DNA from: Sipunculus nudus
Taxonomy: Eukaryota > Annelida > Sipuncula > Golfingiida > Sipunculidae
Assembly (NCBI GenBank): GCA_026874595.1
Contig: CM049307.1
Location: 703,579-767,578, forward strand
Length of the DNA: 64,000 nucleotides
Reading direction: 5' to 3'
Positions within the stretch are counted from its first letter, which is position 1. Each line of letters begins with the position of its first letter. The position numbers were made by a program, and so were the translations under genes. The notes under the pieces are model-generated. The model was given only the letters and a program-made list of their open reading frames with translations. It was not told the origin of the DNA and made no database searches. Shown here in pieces: positions 47,286 to 59,363 of this stretch.

Positions 47286-48875
47286 AATTATATTTAACTG
47301 TGCAGAGGTGGGCAGTGCAGTTGATACTGGTGTTAGCTTTATTTGTAATATTATACAGGTCATTTGAATAATAAAAATTGTTTTATAGCTCAGATGACTT
47401 TTTTGTCCATCGTCCATCCATCAATCTGTCTGACTGTCTGTCCATTAAGAGGTCAGAAATTATAACCGCTAGACCTAGAGAGTACCCCCTGAATAACTTT
47501 CTCCCCGGACAAAGTCGGGATACTATGGTTTATGAACGGTTGCGCCACCGCCGCAGAGATTTCTTTCCGACGCGATAACTCAAAAAATATTTCACGGATC
47601 TTTACCATGTTTACAGATATAGGTGAGAGGACGAAGCCTATTTAGAATGGGGTTGTGACGTTTAATAAGAGAATGACCTTGACCTTGAATAGGTCCATTT
47701 TGGGGAAAATTACACACATTCTTTAAAAATCTCAAGAAACCTCTAGCATGGATTGATCCAAAAATCAAGTTGACCAATGATCTTGGATAGTGTTGTCATG
47801 TACCGAAAACTTGTGGCACCACCTATTGTCTCTCTTCTTGTTTTCGTGCTGTTTAATACCCCATCATTGCCACTTGACAGTACTGTGAGCATTCCAAGTC
47901 AAAAACTAACAGACAGATTTCTTTCATATTATGCATATACATAGACATGGGTTTTGGGATGATGTATATTAAAATTGGGGTCATGACCTTTCTTTGAGAG
48001 TGGCCTTGACCTTGAATATTGCCATATATGAAGAAAATCACACAAAATCATAAATATCTCAATAAGGGATGCATGGATTGGTCCCAAAATCAAATTGACC
48101 TAAGACCTTGGTTAGCTTAGTCTTTTGGGGAAGACAGATGGCGCTACCTTCTGTCCTTTTCTTGTTTTGGTGCCTTTTAATACTTCATCATTGTCACTTT
48201 GACAGTACTGTGAGCATTAAAAGTAAATAACTAATGGACAGATTTGGCTGAAATTGTGCATGTCCATTGATCTTGGATACCTCCATCTTATATTAAAGAC
48301 TGGTGGTGCCATCTGCAATCGTTTTTGTTTGGCTTCCATCTGTACATTTGCTTTCAGTGAAAATGGCTCATTAATCTCCAGAGTGGTTCAAGGTATTGGT
48401 CTGAAATTTGGCATGTCTATCTATCTTGGAAAATTTTCTCATTAACTGCACAGTTGGCGCCACCTACCTTCCCATTCTTGTAGAATAAATTAATGCTCTT
48501 TTCTCAGGAGTGATTTTCCCTATCGGCCTCAAATTGTGCATAGCCATAGATCTTGGACTCTTCCATTTTGTACTCAGAATGGTGGCGCCATCTGCAATAG
48601 TTTTTCTGTGGCGTCCATCTGTACGTATGCTTTGGGTGAAAATTGCACATATCCGGAGTGGTTCAAGGTATTGGTCTGAAATTTGGCATGTCTATCCATC
48701 TTCAAAAATTTTCTCATAAACCAGACAGGTGGCACCACCTACCTCCCTGTTTTTGTAGAATTAATTAATGCTCTTTTCTTGGGAGTGGTGTACCATATTG
48801 GTCTGAAATTGTGCATGTCCATAGATCTTGGAATCCTCCATCTTGTACTCAAGACTGGTGGTGCCATCTGCAATT

Positions 48876-51800
48876 TTTAGCTCAGCTGACTTTAAGTCAT
48901 CTGAGCTATAGTCGTGGTCCATTGTCCATCGTCCGTCCGTCTGTCTGTCCGTCCGTCCGTCCGTCTGGATGTCCGTCCGTAAGACTGGCACATTTCGACA
49001 CCGTTGGACCTATGAATCTAAAATTCGGCATACAGTTAGATGTCCCCAAAATCTCCTACCATGCCGAAAATTGGGTCAATAGGACTTTGTTCCTTTGAGA
49101 TATTAAGGAAAAACCTCAATTTTTTTATTAGAAATCTATTTTCACACTTCAGGACTGCCTAATATCAAAACCACTCATCTGGTTTTTCTTCATATTTACC
49201 ATAAATGTTCCTCTATATAGTTCCTATGTACATGCCAGATATTAAGTCAGTATTATATAATTTAAAAAAGTTATGGGCCCAAACATAATGGACTTTGTAA
49301 AAAAATCAGGAAGATATTTGGTCACTTAAGACCAAAAGTGTTAAAGGTAGGGACTTTTTTCCAGTAATACAACTTTAATTAATCAAAATTTAATTGTATA
49401 CCAAAAATTAGATCAAAATCTGTTAAATTTTTTTAAATATTGGCAAAATATTGGCCACGGCACATTTTTTTCCTGTAAGTACTGTGGATTTAATTTTCAC
49501 AGCATGTATACATAAGGATTTAATCTGTTCAAATCTGAAATTTAAAAATAGAAGCTGCAAAATTAGGCTAGTTATTGAATTTTTTTGGAGGCTCTTGTTG
49601 TATTCCCTTACATTGTCAAGCAGTCCACTTCAATGACTGTAGGTCATTCAGTGCACATCTCTATGCTCCCCAGGCTGTTGGCATAATTTTAGATGTCCCC
49701 AAAATCTCCTACCATACCGAAAATTGGGTCATTAGGACTTCGTTCCTTCGAGATCTTAAGGAAAAAAACTCCATTTTCCATAAAAAAAGCCATTGTTACA
49801 CTTCAAGGCTGCCTGATCTGTTTTTGATCGTATATAGTATTCACATTCTTTCATACATTTTCTATGAACTGACCAAAAACTAGGTCAGTATTAGGGTATT
49901 ATTTTGAAGTTATGGGCCAAAACATAATGCAATTTTTTAAAAATCAGGAAATATATTTACTCACCTAACATGAGAATTGCTGAACCTAGAAGCTTTTTTT
50001 CAGGAATATAACTTTATTTAATCAAGATTCAATTGTTTACCCAAAATTAGATCTGCAAAATTTAGATTTTGCAAATTTTTCAAGTTATTAGCATAAATAA
50101 AAAATCAATACCTTAAATTTTGTCCAACTTTGGCACTGTTGATTTAATTTTCACAGCATATATACATAAGGATTTAATCTTTTAAAATCTGAAATTTCAA
50201 AGAAATTGATTGGAAAGAATAGCTTTTATTCATGTTTTCATACACCATGTCAAGTGTTGTTTACATCTAGTCCACCTAGTAGTACAGCCTTCACTTGCAT
50301 TATGTAACCCACCCCAGGCAGCTTGCCTTGGGTCAGCTTGGCCACTACCAGCAGGCTTCCCCTCTGCCCTGCACTCCCCCCCCCCCCCCCAGATGGTGCA
50401 TAAACTAGATGAATGTTATTATTTTCTGTATTTGATTCATTCTTATTCCAGGCTATGCTACATTTTAGATTTTGTATTGTACCACCAGGGTTACAATGAT
50501 TAAAGTGTACATTTAATTGTGTCCACAAAGTGGTGTATTGCTATGAAAGTGTGGATGTTCATGAGATAAGTAATTCCTTACTTCAGAGGAGTAAAAACTT
50601 CACCAGGTGTGAAATTGACTATTAATTCCAGTAATAAATTAAAACTGGGATAGTAATTAGCACAATTATATTGTTTGTCCCTCATTCAACCAACAGTGTG
50701 TATACTTAATTTGAAAAGATGTTTTATTTTATCAAATTTACTGAATCTTTTATTTTATTTCGGTGAATAAAATTAAGCATGTACTGAAAACTCCAATGTG
50801 CAAAACTTTTTAATAGTGATTCAAGGAATATTCTTGTAGATGCCATGTTGTGGCATTATTTTCTTTTAAATTCAGTTTAAACATTTATGATTTAAAATAA
50901 TAAAATATATATGTATGCATAATATGACCCAATATGAGCTACACTCTGGATATATGATGATTGCAACTTTTGCAACAATTCTAATATTTTAACTTAAAGT
51001 TTCAGTTTTTTACTCTGTATATATAATGATTGCAACTTTTGCAAAAATTCTAATATTTTAACTTATATTTTCAGGTTTTTTTTATTAATAATTTATAAAA
51101 CCTGTAAATAAAAAAAATGATTCAGATAAAAACTTCTTAATGGAAAAAGTGGATATGCTTAAAAAAATAGGCTTATATATAAACTTAAATCCATTATTCC
51201 CTTGAAAGTGAAACAAAGGTATTAGTCCATTCTGTCCACTTGCCTGTCCATCTGTAAATTTTCATATGCATTATCTCAGTATCTCAAAACTTTTACTGTT
51301 TTTCTTCATGACAGTCTTGTCAGAGTATTAGTTTGCAATCATATATTTAGAACTTAACTATAACCAAGTAGGAGGGCCCCTTTCCTCTTAGCTGTTCATA
51401 TTCTTATATAAATGAAAAACATTACAATAGAATATTTCTACATCCACCTTCGTGCTGCCCTCACTTTTCCCTTCTCCAAACCCCATCCCAAAGTCAGCCT
51501 CAGTAAGCAAGAACAAGATGAATCAGATATATTCATACTTTAATATTTTGTATAACTATTCGTCCATAGGTACTTATGTACATGCCAGAAATAATGTCAA
51601 TATTGTGTAATATGTAGACACAGTGGGCATCACAATAATGTACCTTGTCAAGACTAAAGAGATATTGTGTCATACAGTCACAAATTCATAAATCACTTCA
51701 TCAGCATAGTTAATCATGACATCATATCTGTCAAATTGAAAGCTTGCATTTACTGTTTTTTACTTCATGACAGTCTTGTCAGAGTATTAGTTTGCATCCA

Positions 51801-53001
51801 TATATTTAGAACTTTACTATAACCAAGTAGGAGGGCCCCTTTCCTCTTAGCTTTTCATATTCTTATATAAATGAAAAACATTACAATAGAATATTTCTAC
51901 ATCCACCTTCGTGCTGCCCTCACTTTTCCCTTCTCTGAACCCCATCCCAAAGTCAGCCTCAGTAAGCAAGAACAAGATGAAACAGATATATTCATACTTT
52001 AATATTTTTTATAACTATTCCTCCATAGGTACCTATGTACATGCCAGAAATTATGTCAATATTGTGTAATATGTAGACATAGTGGACATCACAATAATTT
52101 ACCTTGTCAAGACTAAAGAGATATTGTGTCATACAGTCACAAATTCATAAATCACTTCATCAGCATAGTTAATCATAACATCATATCTGTCAAATTGAAA
52201 GCTTGCATTTACTTTTTTTCTTCATGACAGTCTTGTCAGAGTATTAGTTTGCAATCATATATTTAGAACTTTACTATAACCAAGTAGGAGGGCCCCTTTC
52301 CTCTTAGCGTTTCATATTCTTATATAAATGAAAAACATTACAATAGAATATTTCTACATCCACCTTCGTGCTGCCCTCACTTTTCCCTTCTCTGAACCCC
52401 ATCCCAAAGTCAGCCTCAGTAAGCAAGAACAAGATGAATCAGATATATTCATACTTTAATATTTTGTATAACTATTCGTCCATAGGTACCTATGTACATG
52501 CCAGAAATTATGTCAATATTGTGTAATATGTAGACATAGTGGGCTTCACAATAATGTACCTTGTCAAGACTAAAGAGATATTGTGTCATACAGTCACAAA
52601 TTCATAAATCACTTCATCAGCATAGTTAATCATAACATCATATCTGTCAAATTGAAAGCTTGCAGACTACCATACACTTTAGATCCTTCAACAAATAGCC
52701 TTATCATCATTCTACTTCTGCTTATTACTGCTGTCATTGCATTCATATTTGCTCAAATATATCACAATTTTCAACCCCTCCGAAATAAATAAAAAATAAA
52801 CCACTATATTTGACTCTATTAATCCATCAGTCAGGTTATTTCATTTATCATTTACTCACATATTACATTGCATTCCTTTATAATAGCCCAACATGTCCAT
52901 GATATTCATAAGCTTTATCGACTCGATATAGTATCACAGTGGAGAAACATTTATAGTCCAATCACGATCAGCTGAGCGCCGTGACCCCTGGGTCCCTTGT
53001 T
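48876..53001 (+). mobile_element. Family A1 element, innermost layer, 4.1 kb
   Basis: The head TTTTAGCTCAGCTGACTTTA is followed by a clean (CYGT)n tract, GTCCGTCCGTCTGTCTGTCC. The body parallels the 25.1-kb copy: two cores, AGGCTAGTTATTGAATTT at about 49565, a C-tract at about 50377-50390, and the AAGTAGGAGGGCCCC segment. It ends CAGCTGAGCGCCGTGACCCC then TGGGTCCCTTGTT. It is longer than its sister because one ~460-bp segment is present three times. Its insertion in B makes it the youngest layer. Confidence 0.9.
51295..52660 (+). repeat. Triplicated ~460-bp segment inside A1
   Basis: CATGACAGTCTTGTCAGAG occurs at 51307, 51776 and 52223 (spacings 469 and 447). Each unit ends near GTCAAATTGAAAGCTTGCA. 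The sister A1 copy has one such unit (27443 on). The units differ from each other by only a few percent by eye, so the expansion is recent. Confidence 0.92.
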
Positions 53002-53645
53002 TTGTGTGGCATCCATCCATACTTTTGTTTAAGTGGCCCCCATATTTGGTGAAAAACATTGTTTTCTCAAATTGATAGATGGAAGAAACCATGGTCGCTT
53101 GCCAAGTGTCAGTATATGCCGCTGAAGATGGTGGGCCTATTCTAAAAGGGGGGGGGGGGGGGAAATAAATTGTCTGGGGAAACTGGCACCTGCGGTGCCA
53201 AGAAATATCTAGTTAAAAAATTTGATACAAAAAGTCTAGTATCTGAATAACAAACTCTTTGATTGCCATGATTCTTTCCATGCATGTTGATCATGGAGTG
53301 TATCATAATTTCCTGAAGACTGGTGGTTCCACCTGTATTTTTTCTAATTTTTACACATTGTTTTTTCTATTTGTGAGACCTTCAGATAATGAAGCAGTCC
53401 GTCTGTTAACAGGGCACAAATCATAAGCATTAGACCTAGAAACTTCTAACTGTACATTCAGGGAGGTCCTTGGCTAATCTCCTTGGAAACCCAAAATTAG
53501 GTCATAGCAACCTATATTAAAAATTTGATACAAAAGCTATTGTATCTGAATAACTAATGCTTTGATTGCCATGTTTTTTTCCATACATATTGATCATGGA
53601 GTGTTTCATCATTTCCTGAAGACTTGTGCTGCCATCTGTATATTT

Positions 53646-55012
53646 AGCTCAGCTGACCACAATTTCAGTGCTACTGTATAGAAACCATGCAGGGTTTTCA
53701 TTCAGTTACTATTTAACAGATCATTTCCCAAAAGGGTGTATGCACTAAATCTGGGATTTCATTTTTTAAATTTTGAGGAAATGTGTCATATTTAAGTCCC
53801 ACAGAAGCACAGTCCTTTTTAGCGAACATGTGAGCTTATAATGCAATGGTGTGGGGTCAGCCCTTATTTATACATTAACCCATACTATCTAAAAAATGGC
53901 AGGAGCTAGCATCACCAAATTATATGTAAAAAATTAGTCATCTAAAAAGGTGGGGCCACTTACCTTTCTTTTTTTCGTAGAATAAATTAATGCCCTTTCC
54001 TCAGGAGTGATTTGCATCATTGGCATGAAACTGTACATATCCATAGATCTTGGATTCCTCCATCTTGTACTCAAGACTGGTGGCGCCATCTGCAATCATT
54101 TTCACATGGCGTCCATCCATACATGTTTTTTGGGTGAAATCCTGTATCTCAGGAGGGGGTCAAGGTATTGGTCTGAAATTTGGCATGATCATCCATACTG
54201 GAAAGTTTTCTCATAAACCCGACAGGTGGCACCACTTACCTTTCCGTTTTTGTAGAAAAAATTAATGCCCTTTTCTCAGGAGTGATTCATAGTATTTGCC
54301 TGAAATTTTGCATATATATATATATAGATTATGGACTCCTCCATCTTGTACCCAAGACTAGTGGCTCCATCTGCAATTGTTTTCCTGTGGCGTCCATCCG
54401 TACATGTGCTTTGGGTCAAAATTGCTCATATCTCACAAGTGGGTCAAGGTATTGGTCTGAAATTTGGCATGTCAATCCATCTTTGGAGAGTTTTCTAGTA
54501 GACCAGACAGGTGGCGGCAGGTGTTTTGTTTAATAAATTAATTCCCTTTTCTCAGGGTTTTAGTTGACTATATTCAGCAGTGGTGTGACATACTACTCAA
54601 TCCATCCGTCACTTCACCTATACCACTATGACTTCAGCAGAGACACGTCACTTGCCGACTACTGGTTTTCTAGTTGTTTCATGCATCTGTGCACATAGCC
54701 TAACAGTGGTTTGAAGTTTCTGCCTGAAATTTTTCATATCCATACACCTTTGATTGCACAGAGCTTTCTTGTACACAAGACTGGTGATGCCACTTACAAT
54801 CATTTTTATGTTGTGTGCATCCATGACATATTTCAGCAGTGACATTTTTGTAATTGATGCATGCACTTGGGTTCAAAATGTTCAGTGCTTGAATTGTACA
54901 TATACATGTCACACATGTACTTGAAAAGTAACGGTCCAGAATGGAAGCATTATACCTGATGTATATCCCATTGCACAGGTTTGCATTAGGCCTGTAGGCC
55001 TTGTTTAACTTT
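53646..55012 (+). mobile_element. Family A head remnant followed by a family C element
   Basis: TTTAGCTCAGCTGACCACAA at 53644 is a family A head that soon loses similarity. At about 53818 TTTTTAGCGAACATGTGAGC begins family C. Its body includes three core units with CAGGAGTGATT-type words and GGTGGCGCCATCTGC, resembling family B cores. It ends TTGCATTAGGCCTGTAGGCC then TTGTTTA at about 55008. C thus appears to share core modules with B but to use different ends. Confidence 0.6.
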
Positions 55013-56827
55013 TTTGACCTCTTATAATACATTCATTTCATGACATAGTCCAGTACTATGAACCAGTCAAAAATAGCATTTCGCATCACCTGAACAAAGG
55101 TCACTTCATATTTATTATTATTATGAGCTACTGGTTGTCTTGTATTCAAGGTACCATGTTCCAGTCTCCGGGTATGTCAGTATGCAAGCCAGCTGACAGC
55201 ATCCCCACTCACTGAACTCGTGAAATTTTACATGGTAAATACGGCACCTGGTGAAAAAAATCATCAATGTTTTAATATATTGCTTGCTACTTGATGGCAA
55301 ATAGCCAAGTTACCAGGCTGCCTTGTGCGAGCAATGTGTAACTCACATGTAAAGCCATTTTGTACACTGGTGAGCCCAACATGCTGTCAGGAGCATTGGT
55401 CAATTATATCACTGCACACACATTTCAAGTGAATTGTCAAGATATTTTTTTTTGCAAAAAATACATTAAAACTTAAACATCAGGATTGAGAATTCTTTTT
55501 CATTCTGTCGCAGACAGAAAATCACTGGCTCTACTGTCAGTTTGGTCTCATATATTGATTCAATTAAAATCTGTGTGTCAATGCAGCATGGGCAAACCTT
55601 TCTTATCAATTATTGACTTGAATTATATTAACTATGAGCATATCTAAATCTCATGTATAAATGATCAATTCAAACAAAAACATAGCATTGTAATGTTCTT
55701 TATTGAGTGTCTATCACCATCGTACAGACATGATCACTGATATTCATGGCAGCCAGTTCGACCGACGTAATAATGCTTATTGCCATAAATAAGCCTTGGC
55801 AACCCTGACGTCGCTGAAAAATTTGTACCCTTGTATAAGACGGGCCTCCCTCTTAGCCAAATATTTTTAGGATAAAATTTATTGCCTTGTACATGAACAA
55901 ATATAGTAGATTGGTCCCTGGTTAATCTCCTTGCATTCCAAAAAGTATGTCCCTGTGAACTATATTTTATGAGTTAAGCGGTTTTTTGTGTGTCTTTAGC
56001 ACTTAAAAAATCAGACTAGTGTTAGTGTTCTTACGCTCTTTACACAGTGCTTTAACTATTGGCCTACTTCTTATATCGTAAGTGCTGTTTGTTATGACCT
56101 CATATCGTGAATTGCAACACCAGAGGGGAGCACTGTATTTTTGTCCAATCAGATGAGACCTTGTGCTGGAAGACAGAGCCAAGCAAGGAATACACTGAGC
56201 AAATCATGTTCATATCGTTTTGAGTGACAGCTCATCACCCGGTAACCATCTGAACAGGCCACAGGCTCAGAGAGAATTGCCCCAGACGTGGTTTGCTTAG
56301 GGCCTTGGGCACATGGGTTACCAGCCAGTGAGCTGTAATTCAAACAAAACATAACAAAAAAGGCTGCGTGCACACCTCACTGGCTGGTTTCAGTTCTGCA
56401 GACAACAGATACATGTCTACGCTAACACAGTCATAATGTCATAATCGAATCGGTCGATGATACGAGAATACTGGGGGAGCAATTAAAATTTGACCGTAAA
56501 CTGATATAAAGCGGCGCTTGAAGCTCAGCTATGGGCGGAGCCAGGATGCCTGTCGAGTGTTTGTTTATTGGCATCTGATTGGCTCCTTGTCACATCATAC
56601 GCACGTTTCTTTCAGCGGACAATGAACCGCCATCTGGTGTCTAAATATATCATAAACGGTCAAAGCTGGCAGCGTGAAAATCAGTTGCTTCTTTAGAAGC
56701 ACAAGATTTCCGCTGCCTCGGGATGCAAAACAAAACTTTTGCACTCAACACTGAAACTAAAACATGTGCATCAACTGCAAATATAACATTGTTACCATGC
56801 AAAGAATTAAGAAAATCTGTTCAGCCT
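55013..56827. other. Largest unique-looking stretch on the right; no gene found
   Basis: No exon could be supported. Within it 56525-56600 is unusually rich in promoter-like words (GGGCGGAGCC, ATTGGCATCTGATTGGCTCC), and ACCAGAGGGGAGCACT at about 56121 resembles a CTCF core. A 74-residue minus-strand frame at 56149-56373 has no recognisable feature. This could be a promoter or insulator region, but no transcript start is demonstrable. Confidence 0.4.
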
Positions 56828-58372
56828 TTTTAGCTTAGCTGACTGAAGGTCAACTGAGGTATAGGAATGGCATTTTGTCAGTCGTCAGTCAGGGCGTCTG
56901 GCCATCCGTTAGCAGGGCACAAATCGTGACCGCTGGACCTAGAAACTTCTTAGTTAATATCCAGGGAGGTCAATAAAAAATCTCCTTGGAAACCTGAAAT
57001 AAGATCAGTGCGACCTATATTCTCAAAACTATGGGGCTTGAAATTCCCCCCCCCCCAGAATAATTTAAAATTTGATACAGAACCTCCTGCATCTTAATAA
57101 TTAATGCATGGATTGCCATAAATATTGCCTTGAATATTGACCATGACTAATTTTGTCAGTTCCTGGAAAATGGTTGCACCACCTGCATTTTTTTCTGTTT
57201 TTGACAATTTTGTGCTATTTATGGACCGTCAAATGACAGCAATCATGCCAGTTTCTCAGCTGTGGTTTCATCTGGTGTCCTGAAATCAGTTATGTTTTGT
57301 GAACATGACTAGTTCCTTCAGTTGCAGAAGACTGGTGGTGCCACCTGTATTTTTTTCTCCTATAAAATCACAGCAGTGTAAGTTTTTAGATATGATGTTA
57401 TCTAGTGATGCATTTATTGATCATAATAAGTTTCTTCAGTCCCTGAAGACTGGTGGCACCACATATTTTTAGCTAACCTTAGAGCTTTTGCCATGCTGTG
57501 GCATTATCTGTCATTTGTTGTCCATCGTACAGTCAACAATGATATGAAAAGGAAAGGTTATAGTATATATCAATGCAATTTGATTTGGGGCAGATAATCA
57601 TTTTTGTTTTGTGTGCACCCATGCCAGTATTTAAGCAGTGATGTTCACTGTTGCAACAGAAAATTGCACTCCTGTTACTAATTCTTTTGCCTTTAAACCA
57701 GGAAAAAAACTTACCCTCTCAGAGACTGTGTGATATGACAGCAATCATGTCAATTTCTCAGCTGTGATTTCATCTATGGTCCCAAAACATGGTTTGTTCA
57801 TTGATCAGAATTGCATGCTCAATAGTATTCACCCTGTCTGTCCGTCTGTTTGCCTGGCTGTCCATCCCTCCATACACAAACTATTTGTTTCCTGATAATA
57901 ACTTCAGGTTGAATTGATACTTAAATGGATTTCAAACTTGACCTATGTATGGGCCACCACTGAATCAAAACATTTTACAGTTTTTGGATCATAAGATCCA
58001 AGGTCAAAGTCACATGACCCACTTATTTAAAAAGATTATGGCTGCATTTTAAGCCAAGCTTTTGATCCCAAACCTTCCATCTTGTGCATTTAGCTCAAAC
58101 ATTTCATTCCAACCTTTCCATCTTTCACACATGGCTTACCTGCCCAATGTGTGAGAAATCTGTAGATTCTGAGGTTTCCTGGTCCGCGGTCAGCATCACA
58201 TTTTTCAAAGATTGTTAAGATAATCTAAATGCTGTACATTCAAGAATAGTAACATCTCAAATGTTTGGTAACAAGGTCATTAGTTAGGTCACCGAAACCA
58301 CATTTTGAAAAATATCATAAATATCCTTACAATCAAATTCAGCTGAGCGTCAAGACCCATGTGTCACTAGTT
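56828..58372 (+). mobile_element. Family A2 element with complete ends
   Basis: The head TTTAGCTTAGCTGACTGAAG has one change from consensus. It is followed by CAGTCGTCAGTCAGGGC and the A2 core ATCGTGACCGCTGGACC. The body holds GGTGGTGCCACCTGTAT near 57334 and a family C-like start (TTTTTAGCTAACCTTAGAGC) at about 57467. The end has TTCAGCTGAGCGTCAAGACC, CATGTGTC and ACTAGTT at 58372. Confidence 0.75.
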
Positions 58373-59359
58373 TTCAGAACTGTTGTTGACACAATTGCAA
58401 AAATGTCTGCCATCCAGAGGTAAGGGTCAGGACAGGGCACAAATTGTAACTGCTGGACCTAAAAACTTCTAAGTGAAAATCCAAGGAAGTCTATAAAAAA
58501 TCTCCTTGGAAACCTGAAATTAGGTCAGTGTGACCTATATCCTCTGAGCTATAGGGCTTGAAAGTACCCCCAAGAATAGTTAAAAATTTTATACAAAACC
58601 TCCAGTATTTATTCATGGATTGCCATGAATCTTGCCCTGAATATTGACCATGGCTAGTTTTGTCAGTTCCCGAAAACTGGTGGTGCCACATGTGTTTTTT
58701 TCTAATTTTTATGATTTTTTTTCTGTTTTTGAGTGATAAAATATTGGTTATGATTGGTGTCTTCAGTTCCTGAATCTGTATTTCATCCACATCTGTATTT
58801 TTTCTATTTTTTTGGCATTTTTTCCTTTATTTTAAGACTGCCAAATTATATTGAAACTATCAGATTTCTACCTGTGGTTTCATTTGTGTTCTGAAACCTT
58901 TTATTGTTTATTGTGTTGTTTATTAGGACCCTGCTTGAATAAGTGGATGCCTTTTGATTTTGGGGTCATGAGGTCAAAGATCAAGGTCACATGACCCAAT
59001 TCTTTAAAAAATTGTGGATGTATTTTTCAGCCAAACTTTTCATCCTAAACCTTCCATCTTCCAGATATTGCTCACCTGCAAATAGTGGAAGAAATTTATG
59101 GATTTTGGGGTCCAAAGGTCGAGGTCACAGGGGTCATCTGTCCACATTAATTTCCAGATGAGAACTCCAGTTTGAATTGAAATATTGGTTTCAAACTTGA
59201 CTTATATATGGCCGCCCACTAAAGAAAGAACTCTTTTGATTTTGGGGTCATTAGATCAAAGGTCAAGATCATAGGATCCACTTCTTTAAAAAGATTTTGA
59301 ATGCATTTTTAAAGCCAAGCTTTTCATCCCAAACCTTCCATCTTCCATGTGGTGCACCA
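58373..59359 (+). repeat. Headless family A2 cores
   Basis: A2 core sequence continues directly after the preceding 3' end (GGACAGGGCACAAATTGTAA, GGAAACCTGAAATTAGGTC), with AGGTCA-type arrays at 58961-58998 and 59246-59270. There is no head, so it may be the remainder of an A2 copy into which the 56.8-kb element inserted. The right edge, GTGGTGCACCAGCCATTGGG, passes straight into a 48-bp minisatellite unit. Confidence 0.55.
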
Positions 59360-59363
59360 GCCA

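Larger units (their letters stand above)
47501..53213 (+). mobile_element. Family B element, middle layer of the nest
   Basis: The 5' end is CTCCCCGGACAAAGTCGGG then ATACTATGG, with GCGATAACTC and AATATTTCACGGATC as in the 59.4-kb copy. The body is interrupted at about 48876 and resumes at 53002 with TTGTGTGGCATCCATCC. The 3' end is complete: a G-tract at about 53148-53162, ATTGTCTGGGGAAAC, the hairpin GGCACCTGCGGTGCC, and AAGAAATATCTAG at 53200-53212. The uninterrupted B copy at 4441-4490 shows the empty site (CATCTGCAATTTTTTTGTGT), fixing the inner insertion at a run of T's. Confidence 0.88.
47383..53645 (+). mobile_element. Family A2 element, outermost layer of a triple nest
   Basis: The head TTATAGCTCAGATGACTTTT and its (CYGT)n tract run to AGTACCCCCTGAATAACTT at about 47500, where family B begins. 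At 53214 the A2 core resumes with AAAAAATTTGATACAAAAAG, giving the usual junction CCCCCAGAATAATTGAAAAT + TTGATACAAAAG. Two A2 core units then run to about 53640, with CATGATTCTTTCCATGC and CATGGAGTG. A clear 3' terminus is not seen before another head-like sequence at 53645. Confidence 0.75.
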
